In this document: one piece after another, positions 1-11,491 of the stretch
Layout: every line of letters starts with the position of its first letter
Position numbering within the stretch: the stretch's first letter is position 1
Origin: Dysidea avara
Taxonomy: Eukaryota; Porifera; Demospongiae; Dictyoceratida; Dysideidae
Direction: 5' to 3'
Assembly: GCF_963678975.1 (NCBI RefSeq)
Contig: NC_089276.1
Location: 27,113,555 to 27,177,554 of the forward strand
DNA: 64,000 nt
Program-made: the position numbers and the translations under genes
The notes under the pieces: generated by a model
What the model was told of the DNA's origin: nothing
The model's database searches: none
Seen by the model: the letters and a program-made list of their open reading frames with translations, nothing else

Positions 1-765
1 AGGCCACATATGAATGAGCCACATGCAGGTTATAGCTGTCTCACTATGTTATTTTCTCCAATAACTAACCAGTTCAATTCTAGTCACTCAATGTAAAAAA
101 GGAAAGTAATTATTTAGGCTTCCTTTTCAATGGCAGCCATTTATTCATGTTACAGGCTAACCAAGGCATAGTGAAGGAAACAGACAGTACGAAAACAGGA
201 GGACGAATTGTTACTCAAGAGTCAAGAATATTTTGAAATACGTATGTATAATTATTAAATACCATTTCTATTGCAAGCGCATTATTTAGAGTGAAGAGTA
301 TTGCCATAGAAACGGCTTCTTTAACAACAAAGCCGTGTTGAGTAGTTGAAAGCGGTTTGCTTCTCTGAGGAATTGTAGTGCTTAAAGGTGATACTAAAGT
401 GTTTACTTGTGTGTTCGTGAATAATTACTGGACGTTCACTAGAGTCTATCTCGTTCATTGTTTCTTCAGGTACGTTTGAGCATAGATAATAGACCTTATT
501 CATTTAGAACAGTAAGCGCCCTCTGATGTCACGCGAAGCCATACAAGGCACTCTATTTGCCATGGTGATGGTCTTTCGGACGCCATTTTGAGTTCTAAAA
601 CTGGGCGAGCACAACGGTTGCTATCATGTTACCATAGTTATGGTACTGCAAATGGCGAATTTGGCGGAGAATTGTGATGTTACTATGGTTTTAGTATTGC
701 AAATGGCGGACAACTCCTTCGCAACGGGTTATAAGCGCTATGAAATTAATTCAGTGAATAAGATC
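1..765. other. Non-coding stretch, no gene recognised
   Basis: No reading frame here resembles a known protein. From about 625 to 715 there is an imperfect tandem duplication: two units each contain a 'gttac(c/t)at(a)g' start followed by 'tattgcaaatggcg'-type sequence, about 48 bases apart. The region reads as decayed repeat or intergenic DNA. Confidence 0.5.
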
Positions 766-2689
766 TATACACCTGAGATCTATACACGTAATAAAGGATT
801 GGCAACGCGCCTATTAAACCTGTAGTGACGTCACGTACAATCCTCGTTACGGTTCGTCATCCAGTTAACGCGCCCTCTCACCCGTTGCTAAACGCACTAG
901 GCTGCTTCATTCCTTGTACCGTAGCAGGGTACTACTGAGTACAGACGTAAAGCTTAGTTCAAACGAACGTACATCTACTAAGGTGAGTATCTGATGTAAT
1001 AAAATAGTGAAACGCACTGTCAGTTTTAACCCAGCGCAAGATAAGGCCCATGGCTTCATGGCTTTTCACAGTTTTGGAGTTTTAACAAGGAAACTGAAGT
1101 GCTTTTTTCCGAACAATGTATAAAGAATTAATCGTAACCATTAGTAGAGTGTCATGCTTTGCTTTGTGTAGGCGTACCACTTACCCAAACTATGGTTTGA
1201 AGCTGTTTCATTGTGCTGGGTTTTGGAGTTTTGTCGTGGTACCATGAGGAGAAACATTAAGTTACTATTCAGCACAAGAGAGCTCAATGTTATGGTGGTG
1301 TTATGCAAATATGCATGAGCTCAAATTCAGATGTGGCATTAGCCATCAAAGTATGTGAAAATGGGATATAAAAGGTGTAGTGGAACAGAGCATATTATCA
1401 ACATGAAGGAGCTGTTGGTGCTAAAGAGTAGTGTATCGTGACTTCAAGCTTAGACAGGGAATGATGAGCATATCTATAAATGTAGCAGCTCACAACAAAT
1501 ACCATCCACTGGATATCAAGTGACGTCCTTGTGTTTTGTCACAAAAAATAGACATTCCCTTCAAGTGCTGGAAACTAAGTCTAGCTAGTTCACTTTGTTA
1601 TAATAATTGATATAAACAATGGACACATATTATACTAATTATCTGAACTCCTATGCACCACCTGCAGCTCAAATACCTGATAACTGAAGTTGTACAAAAT
1701 CTCTTTACACAATGTTACTCAGTTACAAAGTATGAAAAATAACTTCTCTAATAGAACACTCGCTACTCTAATAGAGTATTAAATTTTGGCATACAGGTTT
1801 GGATAACTGAGATTCCACTGTACACCTGTAGAACATTTGCCAGTAGGTACCACATCCCAATGTATAGTAGTCAAGGTAATTATGACTGTTGCAATCATTG
1901 CATTCAAGCACTAGTAGTAGTATTCATATCAGATAAAACAGCAGCAACATCACAACCCTCAGAGTCACAAATGACATGGGACTCTCACACACAATCTCAA
2001 AAGAAATCTTAAATTCTGAACTCTGGAATAACACAAAATCAGTGAGGCTTCCAGGTCCAGGATGGCTTGGAGTTAGCTAGATAAATGACTGATGGGATGT
2101 TCCATTAATTGATCTGTGCAAAGCACACCTGCATTTCCATTGAGGCTGTCGGCCACTCCATTTTGTGCAATAATATAAGTGTGAAATCCAAGTAAAACCT
2201 AGATAAAGATTTATATTATTGAAATACTAACAAACATTTGAAATCCCTGAACATTACACAATTTAGAGATGTTGGTTAAGAGGTCTGTCACTCAGTGAAA
2301 TTTTGTTGATCAAAGTTCAGAAATTTGTCAAAACGATTACTTTTTTCGGATACTTTCCTCATACCTAAAACAACAGCCATTGCGAGATCTTTCATGTAAA
2401 TATGGCCCCCTTGGTATGGTTTCCTACAAACAATTAGCCCCAGATATAAAAGGAAACCTCACCATTGAAATTCGCTTACTGCACTATTTAGTTGTTATGG
2501 TCATAGCACACAGTAACAGTTGTCAACAGCACATGCATTATTAGGATTTTCTGAGTGACTGACCCCTGGCATTGGTGACCCTAGTCACCCACGCAATACA
2601 ACACACATGTAAACAACACGACAAAAACAGAATGGAGTATTCAGTGAACTCTTATCCTCCACCACACACATACACACAGCCTAAGCCGG

Positions 2690-2842
2690 CACCTGTACCT
2701 ATTGCCACCCAAAAAACCAACACTGGGATGCCTGTGCACCACTCAGGCACTAGAGTCTTGTGCAGGGACTATATATATCTCACAGGGAGAGGTCGCAGAA
2801 CCCAAAGTTCCACAATGACCACTAAGTTGAGACAAGGACAGT
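2690..2842 (-). repeat. SINE tail fragment, inverted
   Basis: Read on the minus strand this stretch contains GTGCCTGAGTGGTGCACAGG and a following 'cccagtgttggttttttgggtggcaata' type block. Both recur on the plus strand at 63,450-63,513, and the inner part matches 61,221-61,275 just downstream of the second SINE head. It abuts the head of the SINE at 2,843, giving a head-to-tail inverted arrangement that probably reflects two separate insertions or a rearrangement. Confidence 0.5.
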
Positions 2843-3130
2843 GAGGCAGCATAGCCAAGTGGCTAGAGCACTAGCCTGGTAATTGAAAGGTTCCAGGTTT
2901 GGTTTCTGGGTTTGCAAATTTAGTGCCGGTTTCCTTGAGCAAGAAACTTTGTTCACATTGCTCCAGCTGTATACAGTTGGGGACCTGGTGAGCTGTCACA
3001 GCAACATCAATGGGTACCTGGCGTTTACTGGGGAAGCAAATTCCCAATATACATACAATATTCATCTCGAGCTCTCCATTAAAAAAAACATTGCCACTGG
3101 ATACATAAGGTATTTGCTGCTGAAGCCCTA
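2843..3130 (+). repeat. tRNA-derived SINE
   Basis: The 5' end (2,843-2,905) has the layout of a tRNA gene promoter: an A-box-like 'tagccaagtgg' and a B-box-like 'ggttccaggttt', spaced as in a tRNA. The body contains 'ttccttgagcaagaaact' and 'gtgggtacctgg'-type blocks. A second copy with the same head and body starts at 60,988, so this is a dispersed RNA polymerase III retroposon, not a functional tRNA gene. It lies inside the long inverted-repeat element. Confidence 0.75.
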
Positions 3131-3570
3131 AACGAGCATACAATCGGCTTAAATCCTGGTTTACATAGTCCATCCTTATTATGGAGCGCATCGAATCCTT
3201 CAGTGCCTTGATAGGATTCGATGCTCATGTGAAACGGTAAGACTCCACGACTCACCAGGCCGGTTGCTGCCGCGCCCAAAATCCGCTGGTTGATAGCTCA
3301 CTACGATCGATACTGGTTACATGAGTAGTTCCTCTCTATTACTGGATAGCGAAATAACAGCACTGGGAACGATAAAGCGGAGCATTCATGTCGGGTAGCC
3401 GTATCTATGACAATAGACGCGCATAAGTTACATAATAAGTCACGCGACCGTAACGAGGATTGTCTATTAGTTGCTATGCGCGTTGCCAATCCTTTATTAC
3501 GTATATTATCTATGGTTTGAGCTCATATCTGAGTCGTCTCGTGTGACACACCGGTTTATTAAACGAACGC

Positions 3571-3605
3571 CGTTATGCACCGAGAAGCCCCTCGCGAAAT
3601 TAATT
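3571..3605 (+). repeat. 35-bp inverted repeat, left partner of 13,298-13,332
   Basis: An exact 35-base block starting GCCGTTATGCACC and ending CGCGAAATTAA is repeated in inverse orientation at 13,298-13,332. Weaker similarity continues on both sides. The pair brackets the MULE and the LINE and may be the MULE terminal inverted repeat, but no 9-base target duplication could be found next to it. Confidence 0.55.
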
Positions 3606-5477
3606 TTAGAAGTCACGTGCACCAGCGCGGTGAACTCCCTAAGTCGAGTCAATGAAAAAGGTCAGACGCCCCAGTGGAGTTAAATATGCCATTGATTCAA
3701 CAATTAGAATACTGGCTATAGAAGGAGTTACATTATCCAGCATAGTAAGGTATACATTATCTATGTATTCAGGTACTTCGCACTTGCAATTGTACGTGGA
3801 CTGTTTTTATGGGGCCAGATAAAGTCTTAGGCTTCCTTGGCTAGGGTAGTGTCTGATTGCCTAATCATTGGACTTAATGATCATGAATTGACCATACACA
3901 CTTTTTGGGCGCATGGGGTTACTGTACACTTAATAAAGTCAGATGACATTTAATGTATCTTAGGCTATCAGTGTAGGTCACTGTTATTATTAAATATGAT
4001 GAGGAATGGTGTAATTACTTGTATAAGGGGGTGTAACTGCTGTAGGTAGGTCTGTGATTATGGTCATAGATATAATATACTACATACCCGGGATTGTGTA
4101 CTGCTGGTTTTCAAAGGAACAATCTGTGTTGTACTTGTTAATACTTTTCCTTTGCAGTCTACTGTGCCAGCGTTGTAGTAGGGGGCATAGTACTGGGACT
4201 ATCTCCTACCCTCTACAGTTGTAATGGTTAGGGGACAGATCTTGACTGGCTAAGTATCGAAGCCAGTAAATTGCAATTGGCACAAGCTGAGTGGTACAAC
4301 AATGCCTATGTGCTTTGTGTTGTTTGAAAGGTGTTGGGGAACTCAGCTTTTTCAATGGCTAAATAATCATGTCACTTACTATGCCACTGTTGGTTGAGTG
4401 GACACAGACGAATGGTTTAAGATAGGCATGACGATTATAGCCTGGTTTTCTGAGCCATTACTTGATGAAATATGGCGGCAAGTTTGAGGCTTGTAAAATC
4501 ACTTTCATGATAATTATGCTGTATTTCAAGCATTTTCCTGGTAATTCAGTCTATTATCCTTGTACTGTCTACTAAATGCTTTCACATTACTAAAATCACC
4601 AGGAGGTGGCCAGTTTTACAGGAAACGTTTACAATACCGACAGAACACCGTATAGTAAAGTACAATGTGGAGTGGCATGTTGATAAGTGTTAACAAAGTC
4701 AGTATGCAATCCCGTATATAATATCTATGTTGTGGTCAAGGCAACTTACAGTGGGTCAATGATCAAGGCTACAAAACTCAGGCCACAATTGAAAGCTGTT
4801 TGTATTTAAATCTAGTTTATGGTAACTTGCAAAATGTCCAGCACACATTTCTTTGTGAAGAATTGTAATGTTTCTTTTGCAGCTATTGCACGTACCAAGT
4901 GAAATATACTATATTGCAAGCGTGTATTAGATGGCTAAATTTCCTATGGAGGCATATGTCCCCAGACCTCTGTAGAAGTATGTGCAAATTATAACAATTT
5001 TCCACTTTTATGAGACGGTTAAATAGCTTTGTAATACATCTTACAGTATACCATTCCAGCAATGTGTATTGTGATGGGGATAGTTTGTACCCACATGCCC
5101 AATTATTGCATGCAGGCCCAGCCACAGGCCTAGGGTCTTGTAATGCTGTCATGCTAGCAAAATCAGCCCTGACACTGTAGATAAAAGAAAAAATTCACAT
5201 TTTACTGCAATATTGATTTTAGAAAAATAAAATTAATGTAATTGGACACTACCTCAGGATGAGAAGGGATTAATGGGGTCACTATAGTTGTGCTTGTGAC
5301 TAACATATTGCCCTCTCTGTGTACAACAGAGAAATATGAGGAGGGAGGATTAGACAAATGCTGTGTAGTATGGAGGCCATTCTTTTTAGTAGACAAATCC
5401 TTTACGTTGCTCACATTGAAGGCATAGGAATTTAACATTGATAAATACATCACTAGAACAGATTGTAATGCAAAAAA
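3606..5477. other. Non-coding DNA between inverted repeat and OTU exon
   Basis: No protein-like reading frame is apparent. If the 35-bp repeats are the MULE ends, this is the transposon's 3' untranslated flank. Short runs resemble introns and repeats seen elsewhere in the window, but nothing here can be named. Confidence 0.4.
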
Positions 5478-6134
5478 CTACAAAACAATTGAAACATTAT
5501 CTGTTGATCCTTCCAGTTCAGGCCTGGTCAGTGTGCTTCCCTTTAGTGGCCTGGTAGTGTCAAAATGGATTGAGCTCACATGAGTGAGTTCAATCCAGTG
5601 AAAGTTACATGAAATGTTCATATTGTATTGAGACAAATATGAAATAGATGCATTCGCCAAAAGAGAAGCTGGCTTTGGTATATACTGGATCCACATCGGA
5701 ACTCCTGGCCTATAATTATCCGTAGCCACATATACTTCTACCTGAAGAAGAGTAGCTACTGCAGTGATCTCCGTACTGGTGCCCCATGTGTATTGCTTCT
5801 TTATGTTCTTCACATGTGCGCCAAATTGAGTCCGGTGGACAGCCTCATGAATTGGTCTAAACAAAGTGTCATTGTCAGCTTCAAACTCTGCAATTGCTTT
5901 TCTCAGGTGGAGATGGTAATCCTCTGTATTGCAAATTGCTTGAGAGATGGCCCTGAACAAACAATTGCCATCTCCCAAAACTCTGGCTATCTCTCTGCCT
6001 TGTCCATTAAGGAATGGCCTTAAAATAGTATATCCAGTTTGAGTAGCTGATGTTGGATTCAAGTCATCGGGAACAATCATATCTGGAACATTTAGGCCGG
6101 GTGGCTTTAGTAAACTTGGAAAAGGGGAGCACAT
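5478..6134 (-). CDS. OTU-family cysteine protease domain (3' exon of the MULE gene)
   Basis: A 218-residue open frame carries the OTU signature: LGDGNCLFRAIS near residue 53 supplies the catalytic Asp and Cys, and FHWIEL near residue 178 supplies the catalytic His. OTU enzymes remove ubiquitin from proteins. The spacing between Cys and His, about 120 residues, fits the family. It follows the CXXC finger exon on the same strand, so I read it as the C-terminal part of the transposon protein. A small separate host OTU gene is possible, because the first Met at 6,134 could also serve as a start. Confidence 0.8.
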   Translation of the reverse strand: MCSPFPSLLKPPGLNVPDMIVPDDLNPTSATQTGYTILRPFLNGQGREIARVLGDGNCLFRAISQAICNTEDYHLHLRKAIAEFEADNDTLFRPIHEAVHRTQFGAHVKNIKKQYTWGTSTEITAVATLLQVEVYVATDNYRPGVPMWIQYIPKPASLLANASISYLSQYNMNISCNFHWIELTHVSSIHFDTTRPLKGSTLTRPELEGSTDNVSIVL

Positions 6135-9100
6135 TCTCTATACAAAATGTACATCAATTATTTTTTTTATTAAAGACAATATATGTGACCCACTGAACAA
6201 AACCGGCCATTTTTGCACATTCCTCAAATTCCATTTTTGTTATCTATAGTAAGAAAGGAGTGGACAGCCAAAGTTTTGGCTTTTTGTGATGAACATTAAC
6301 AGTCTTGGAAGACAGTTGGAACAGGAATAAACTAAATTATTTAATCAATCATAATTCATGACTTAAACAAGCTACGAAGACAGAGTTTGGCTCGGTCTGT
6401 TCACCGTGAACTGGCACATTGATCAAAGTATAGCGTTTTCCCTGTATGTCTCCTTGTGGACAAAGAAAGAAGAAAGCCCTGACAACTGTAAACTCGCAAC
6501 GTAAATTAGCTCTCATAACTTATGTACTGTATTGTACACAGTACAAACACGAAGCAAAGATTTTCTTACTCCCAATAAACAGAAGAATCTGGGTTTTATT
6601 GATTTGAACTTTGTTTCAGTACATACCAAAGTGATTGAAATGTGTGTAAATTTTTTATGTAGCACGCGTATTTTTACTTCAATATGTTTTTATAGCAAAA
6701 TAGAATTTTGCGAAAATAGCTGGTTTTTGCTCAGTGGGTCATATATGCACGCATGCACACACACACACACACACACACACTACCACATTAAGCATACCCT
6801 CATGACTTCTTCACTGGAATATTTATTTATTGTAAGCTGAGCATCTTCAAACAGTTTAGTAATTAGTGAATTTTCTAAATCAGACATATTAATATACCTG
6901 GTTGTTTTGCTGGGCTCTTTGTCTGGAGGTTGTTAACAGTGGACGTACTTTGCATCTTGGTACATTTCCGTTTAGCACATGCTTGTTTGAGCTTGCCTGG
7001 CCCACCAAACCTGGGATTATCTTTGCAGTATTTGCAGGATCCACAATTAGATGAAGTGCACCCAAGACAATTTCCACATCTGGTTCGCTTGTGACCTATG
7101 TATAGAGAGCTTGCATCACGCCAGTAATCCTTAACAACTGTTGATAGTCAGCCATACTTGGGGGCAAGTTTCAATGGGGCCAAATGAGACGAATGCTGTT
7201 GGTTTGTCACCGCAAGCTACCAACAATGAGTACCACTGTCAGACGCTAGGATAAGGTTGGAAATAAAACAGACAAGCGCATTACTAATTTTGGATAGACA
7301 AGTGACTAACCTAGAAAGCATGTCACGTTCTCAGCTTAACCATTGAGGATGACAGCAGCCTTTGTTCTCTGCCCTCAAGCATGGCTGACCAACAACGGTT
7401 GCTAAGTATTTTGCTACGCGTGTTTCATATGCTACGCGTGTTTCTCTATTGAATACTGTGATCATGTGTACTGTATGCATGTACATTGTACCTGTATCAG
7501 CTTTCTTACTGGCACATGGTGTTGTATGCTCTTGGCTATCTGTATACTCTTGGTTGTCTGTATGCTGTTGGTTATCTGTAACATATCATTAACTTGTACT
7601 ACATGACTGCAGGAACAAATGCACTACACACCTTGTGGTGGTTGAGATGGCACCTGTGATGTCTCTTTGTAATCTGTTTCTTGACTGCTCTCCTAGACCA
7701 ACACTTGTATGTAATGGGAAAACGTCCCATGTTGTGTTGTGGTGTTTACCACACTTACTGAATTCTGATCACTTTCAAGTTTTTGAATAATTCGCATTTT
7801 CTCTTCTGAGTCAGCATGCCTTGATAATAACGTTACTAGAACAGTACATGCATATAAAAATGTACCTTAGGACATTGCCATTCTTTTTTCTACCAGGTGG
7901 TTTTGTGGTTTTTACAAACCTCCACTGTCTCTCCCGGGACTTTCCAGGTGGCATGATCTCCTTTTTATTCAATGTCTCAGGAGGCTTAGAAACTAGTGCA
8001 GCTGCTTTACAAGTTGCAACAGCTTGATGCAAGAGAACATTGATGCAATTAAGGTATGGTAAAATTTGATTGCTGTTAGAGTTGATGTGTGATTGTAAAT
8101 CTTGTTGCAGGGTGTTAAAAGTTTGAAGTTGGATGGAATGATCTATTATAATACAGCAAGTAAGTGGAGGTGTTGTGAGTTTGTATACCTTTATGGGGAT
8201 CAGGGGCTGAATTGACACAGACCACACTCATGGGCTTAACATCTTCTTCACTGTCATATTGTGCTTCTCCAAAGTCATCAGTAGGGTACTCATTTTCTAT
8301 AGGTACTGCTTGTTTCTCTAGTGGCTGTTTGAGTATGAGAGAATGAACCCGATGAATATGCTTACAGATATGACCATTGTTAAAACTGTAGCATGTGCTA
8401 CCACATTTGTACATATGAATACAAAGGGATTGACATTCTGGAGCTGTACAGATGCTACTATCCAAAGCACACTGATCACAAGTAGCAGTCTGGCAGCGAA
8501 CAATAGTATAACCCTCGGGAGTAGCTCCTGAAACACTAGCAACGTGCCAGATCCCATTCTCAATTTCCTTAAAAAGAGAAATTGATTTTTATAATGCATT
8601 ATTTACACTTAATAAGTACTATGTAGCAGGTTATTTTTACAGGGTTCAAATTTTTGAGAAACAGAAAATACTCTCCACTGCAAAATTTGCAAGAAACGAG
8701 CATACCGTTTTGTCCATAATACGTACTAGCTGCAATACAGTAAAAATACAAAGTGATTTTACTTTTTAAACACTGTTCGCTTAAATATTAGAACTTTAAT
8801 CTTTGAGCAAAAAATTTCCAAATCAATTTGCAAATTTTGGACCTCATACACTTCACCCACTAGAAAGTAATAATTATTGTTTGAATATGATAGTATTCCT
8901 AATAGAATTATAATTTATTTGTATTGTACTAACCTGAACTTTGTCCTCAGGTACTTTCAGACCCCTTTGGTGATGATTCATTTCCTTCTTGGCCTTTTTC
9001 AGCATGGCTGGTGACAATTGACGATCTCTCTTATAACGAAAGAAAGCATCTTTCTCATATTGTAACAGGTGAGATACAAGGAAGTCCACCCGGCGATTCA

Positions 9101-11491
9101 CCTTCCCATTCAAATAGGTAGTCTTAAGCTGATTGTGAAAACTGGATATATTAATGTAACAGATATATTAATGTATTACTGTATGTATGTGTGTACATAT
9201 TTGCTGTACCTCTCTAGATACATGTTAGTGTCTGTATCACCATGTTTGAATTGACGATGGCACATTTCCCATTTTTCTGGTAATGTAAGACAATATTATT
9301 CTCACTATTTGTACTACCAATACATTATACTATACGCAGTACACCATCATGCAATGCCAAAAGTACTTACCTGCTCTATTTTGATAATGTTCACTAAAGT
9401 ACTTCACAAAATCTGTCTCTAGTGGTGTCCAGGCTTTGATGAACTGGGCTATTCTAGTCTCAAATGTGCTTGGGTCAATTTCAGAAGATAAAATGCAAAG
9501 GGTTTGGTACAACTCTTTCTGGTTTTGTTGTGCTACTGATCTTATCTTGTTCTTCCAAGCCCTGTATAAGTTTAAACCAACCAGCAAGTATATTGTTAGT
9601 ATATATTTTACTGTGAATGTATGTAGTTACATATAATGTTACTGGCTTGTTTTGTATGGACTTACCGGTCCACATGCCATCGGCATAGTAAATGTTTGAT
9701 GTCCCCAAACACAGTTTTTGCAGCTGACCATCCTGTATTGTCTGCAAAGTATTTTAATTATACTGAATATATATATATATATGAAACATTAACTGTACCA
9801 TCATCCGTCATCATTACATTAACAGTTGTTAGTGGTGATCTAGCTTTGATGCTGTTGAGAAATGCCTCTATAACATCACTAGATTCATGGTCAGATAAAC
9901 ACCACGCCACCGGCTGACCTGTGAAGGTGTAAATATTTCATTTATTGTTGCATGTAACCTCAAGTGTTTTCACACATGCAGTTAATGTTCACCTTTTCCA
10001 TGGTCATCTGGAACAATGCAAGTAATCAATTTGAACCTGTACTGATTGGTGCCATGGGTTGAATCTATGCACAAGATCGTAGAGGCATGTTTTTCATATA
10101 AAATTCCATCTGAAACTTTGTTTGCAGCGCCAAGATAAATGTTTCATCAGGAACCATGGGGTACTGTGGATCTTTTGTACCCTGTGGTTTGTATATAAGT
10201 ACAGGGTTATATGGTTCCCCTCTGAGCTCTTCCACTATCACATTAACTGAAAGTGCATCATTTTCATGCCTCTTGATGCTAAAATCATTTACTTTAATCT
10301 GGATGTTGTTGATGTCTGTTTTTGTTAGAAAATGTTTTCTAACAGAATTGCTGTCAAAGTTGTCACGATTTGTTCTGTCTCCAACAGTTGCTCGAATATC
10401 TACGTATGTAAAGAAATACCACTATGACACAACATTATGTATGTTATCTTACCATTTAAGATGCGAGTGGAGTTTACACCAACACTTAATTTTGTTGCCA
10501 CTTCTTCCTTGGTGCTGAATGGTAAAGGAAGATACTTAATCTCCAAAGTATGACCAGTGTGGGCCGAGATGTATTCAACTTCCACATGACCATCTTCAAA
10601 ATTATCCACATACATTCGAGACAGACATGTGCCATTAATTTTCCTGCTGTCTTTTTGATAAATCCTTTGTTTGCTGGATATTCTAGGCTTAATGTTCTCT
10701 TTATATTTTCCACTTCGGCAACATACGTAAAATAGCCGTTCTTTAATTGCTGTAATAGTTGAAAAATGATATTGGTATACTGGTACTAAAGCTATTAGTG
10801 CAAAATGCATACTTTCTAACTTTGGGTGACAATACGTCTGTTGTGTTTTCACATAGCAAGTGTTGGTAGTTTCTTCTAGCTTTTCCTTCCATGCCAGAAA
10901 CTCTATCATTGAAGGGAAATTGAACTCTTTCTTTCCTGCAGGTAAATAGTATGGTAAGATACTTCAGGTATACATACAATCTGCTGTATAACAACATTAA
11001 CTTATCATTCTGCAAAATAGCACTGCACATTCATTACCCAGTGAATGTCTATGGATCTCTTCACAGTGAGCGAGCAATTCTTTGTTTGTTCTATATGGTC
11101 TTATTCCACAATTAAAGGGACAGGTAAAATTTCTTGTGCAGTCGTTACTGTCAATCCCATGGACTTCTTTGATGTGCTTACTCAGGCGATACTTCCTACT
11201 GTAAGACTTGTCACATCTGGGACAAGCATGCCGTTGTACCTATACACAACATTACAGTTAAATAATAACAAACTGGGGTTGTATGACACATCAACATAAT
11301 TATGCTCCCCTCAATCCAGTACACAGACAGTGTCTCTACAGCACTTGTGCTGTAAAGCATTAATATTAACTCAAGTGATAACAAAACGTAGAGTCTATTA
11401 CAAAACGTACTTCATCACATCCTCCAACAGTATCCTCCTCCTCCTGTTCACTTTCCAAGTGGCGCTCTTCGTCCAGTTGTGCATGCTCCAT
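5478..11491 (-). CDS. MULE (Mutator-like) transposase with C2H2, SWIM, CXXC and OTU domains, multi-exon
   Basis: Minus-strand exons separated by GT-AG introns read, in order: an acidic start (MEHAQLDEER, ATG at 11,491); C2H2 fingers (about 11,030-11,240, CPRCDKSYSRKYRLSKHIKEV); a linker; the DDE core (about 9,370-10,395) with CIDSTHGTN (first Asp), MMTDD (second Asp) and KHLLCRWHVDR; a NTNM..ERY-type block near 9,210-9,280; a SWIM-like C..C..CKHIH motif (about 8,340-8,420); a CXXC zinc finger (6,911-7,094); and an OTU cysteine protease at the C terminus. MULE transposases cut and paste DNA with 9-bp target duplications. The gene is interrupted by a 556-bp MITE between the CXXC and OTU exons. 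The LINE begins at the first codon, so upstream exons or promoter may be displaced. Exon limits are approximate. That all domains belong to one transcript is inferred from strand, order and spacing. Confidence 0.75.
6186..6741. mobile_element. MITE inserted in the MULE, TGACCCACTGA termini
   Basis: The termini are inverted: TGACCCACTGAACAAAACC at 6,186 and the matching GGTTTTTGCTCAGTGGGTCA ending at 6,741. Both sides carry the direct repeat TATATG (6,180-6,185 and 6,742-6,747), consistent with a target duplication. It is 556 bp, with no coding capacity and a (CA)n run just outside the right end. It sits between the CXXC and OTU exons of the MULE, probably within an intron. Confidence 0.75.
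6911..7094 (-). CDS. CXXC zinc finger exon of the MULE
   Basis: Read from 7,094 down, the protein is HKRTRCGNCLGCTSSNCGSC followed by KYCKDNPRFGGPGKLKQAC and AKRKC. This matches the CXXC-finger pattern CGxCxxC...CGxCxxC.D..kFGGpgk.kQ.C..R.C found in DNMT1, MLL and CFP1, where it binds unmethylated CpG. All eight zinc-binding cysteines are present, as is the KFGG-like loop (RFGG). Downstream come a Ser/Thr/Gln-rich tail and a splice donor at about 6,897. Function inside the transposon is inferred: targeting to unmethylated CpG DNA. Confidence 0.85.
11035..11240 (-). CDS. C2H2 zinc-finger exon of the MULE
   Basis: The exon reads a classic finger (C-P-R-C, then K-H-I-K-E-V-H) followed by a second one (FTCPFNCG..., ending H-C-E-E-I-H). 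Many MULE proteins have an N-terminal zinc finger that binds the terminal inverted repeats; that role is inferred here. A short acidic exon (about 11,408-11,491) comes before it. Confidence 0.7.

Larger units (their letters stand above)
766..3515. mobile_element. Long inverted-repeat element of the CATAGATA family (largest copy)
   Basis: The left arm (about 785-856) and right arm (about 3,447-3,505) are inverted copies. They share the block CGTAATAAAGGATTGGCAAC and, further in, ACAATCCTCGTTACGG. The right end finishes in TTATCTATGG, the same terminus seen in three shorter elements of this window (30,567-31,260; 48,438-49,267; 60,490-60,964). The left terminus is less well preserved. No transposase is visible inside; the interior holds SINE-derived DNA, so the length is at least partly due to nesting. 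Superfamily unassigned. Confidence 0.6.

Noticed and set aside
1668-1826. Pogo/Tigger-like ends ('gataactga' words) at both sides.
   Set aside because: The two words are in the same orientation instead of inverted, so they do not define one element.
2843-2905. tRNA-like sequence with A and B boxes; likewise at 60,988.
   Set aside because: Two diverged copies share the same non-tRNA body, so these are SINE heads and not functional tRNA genes.
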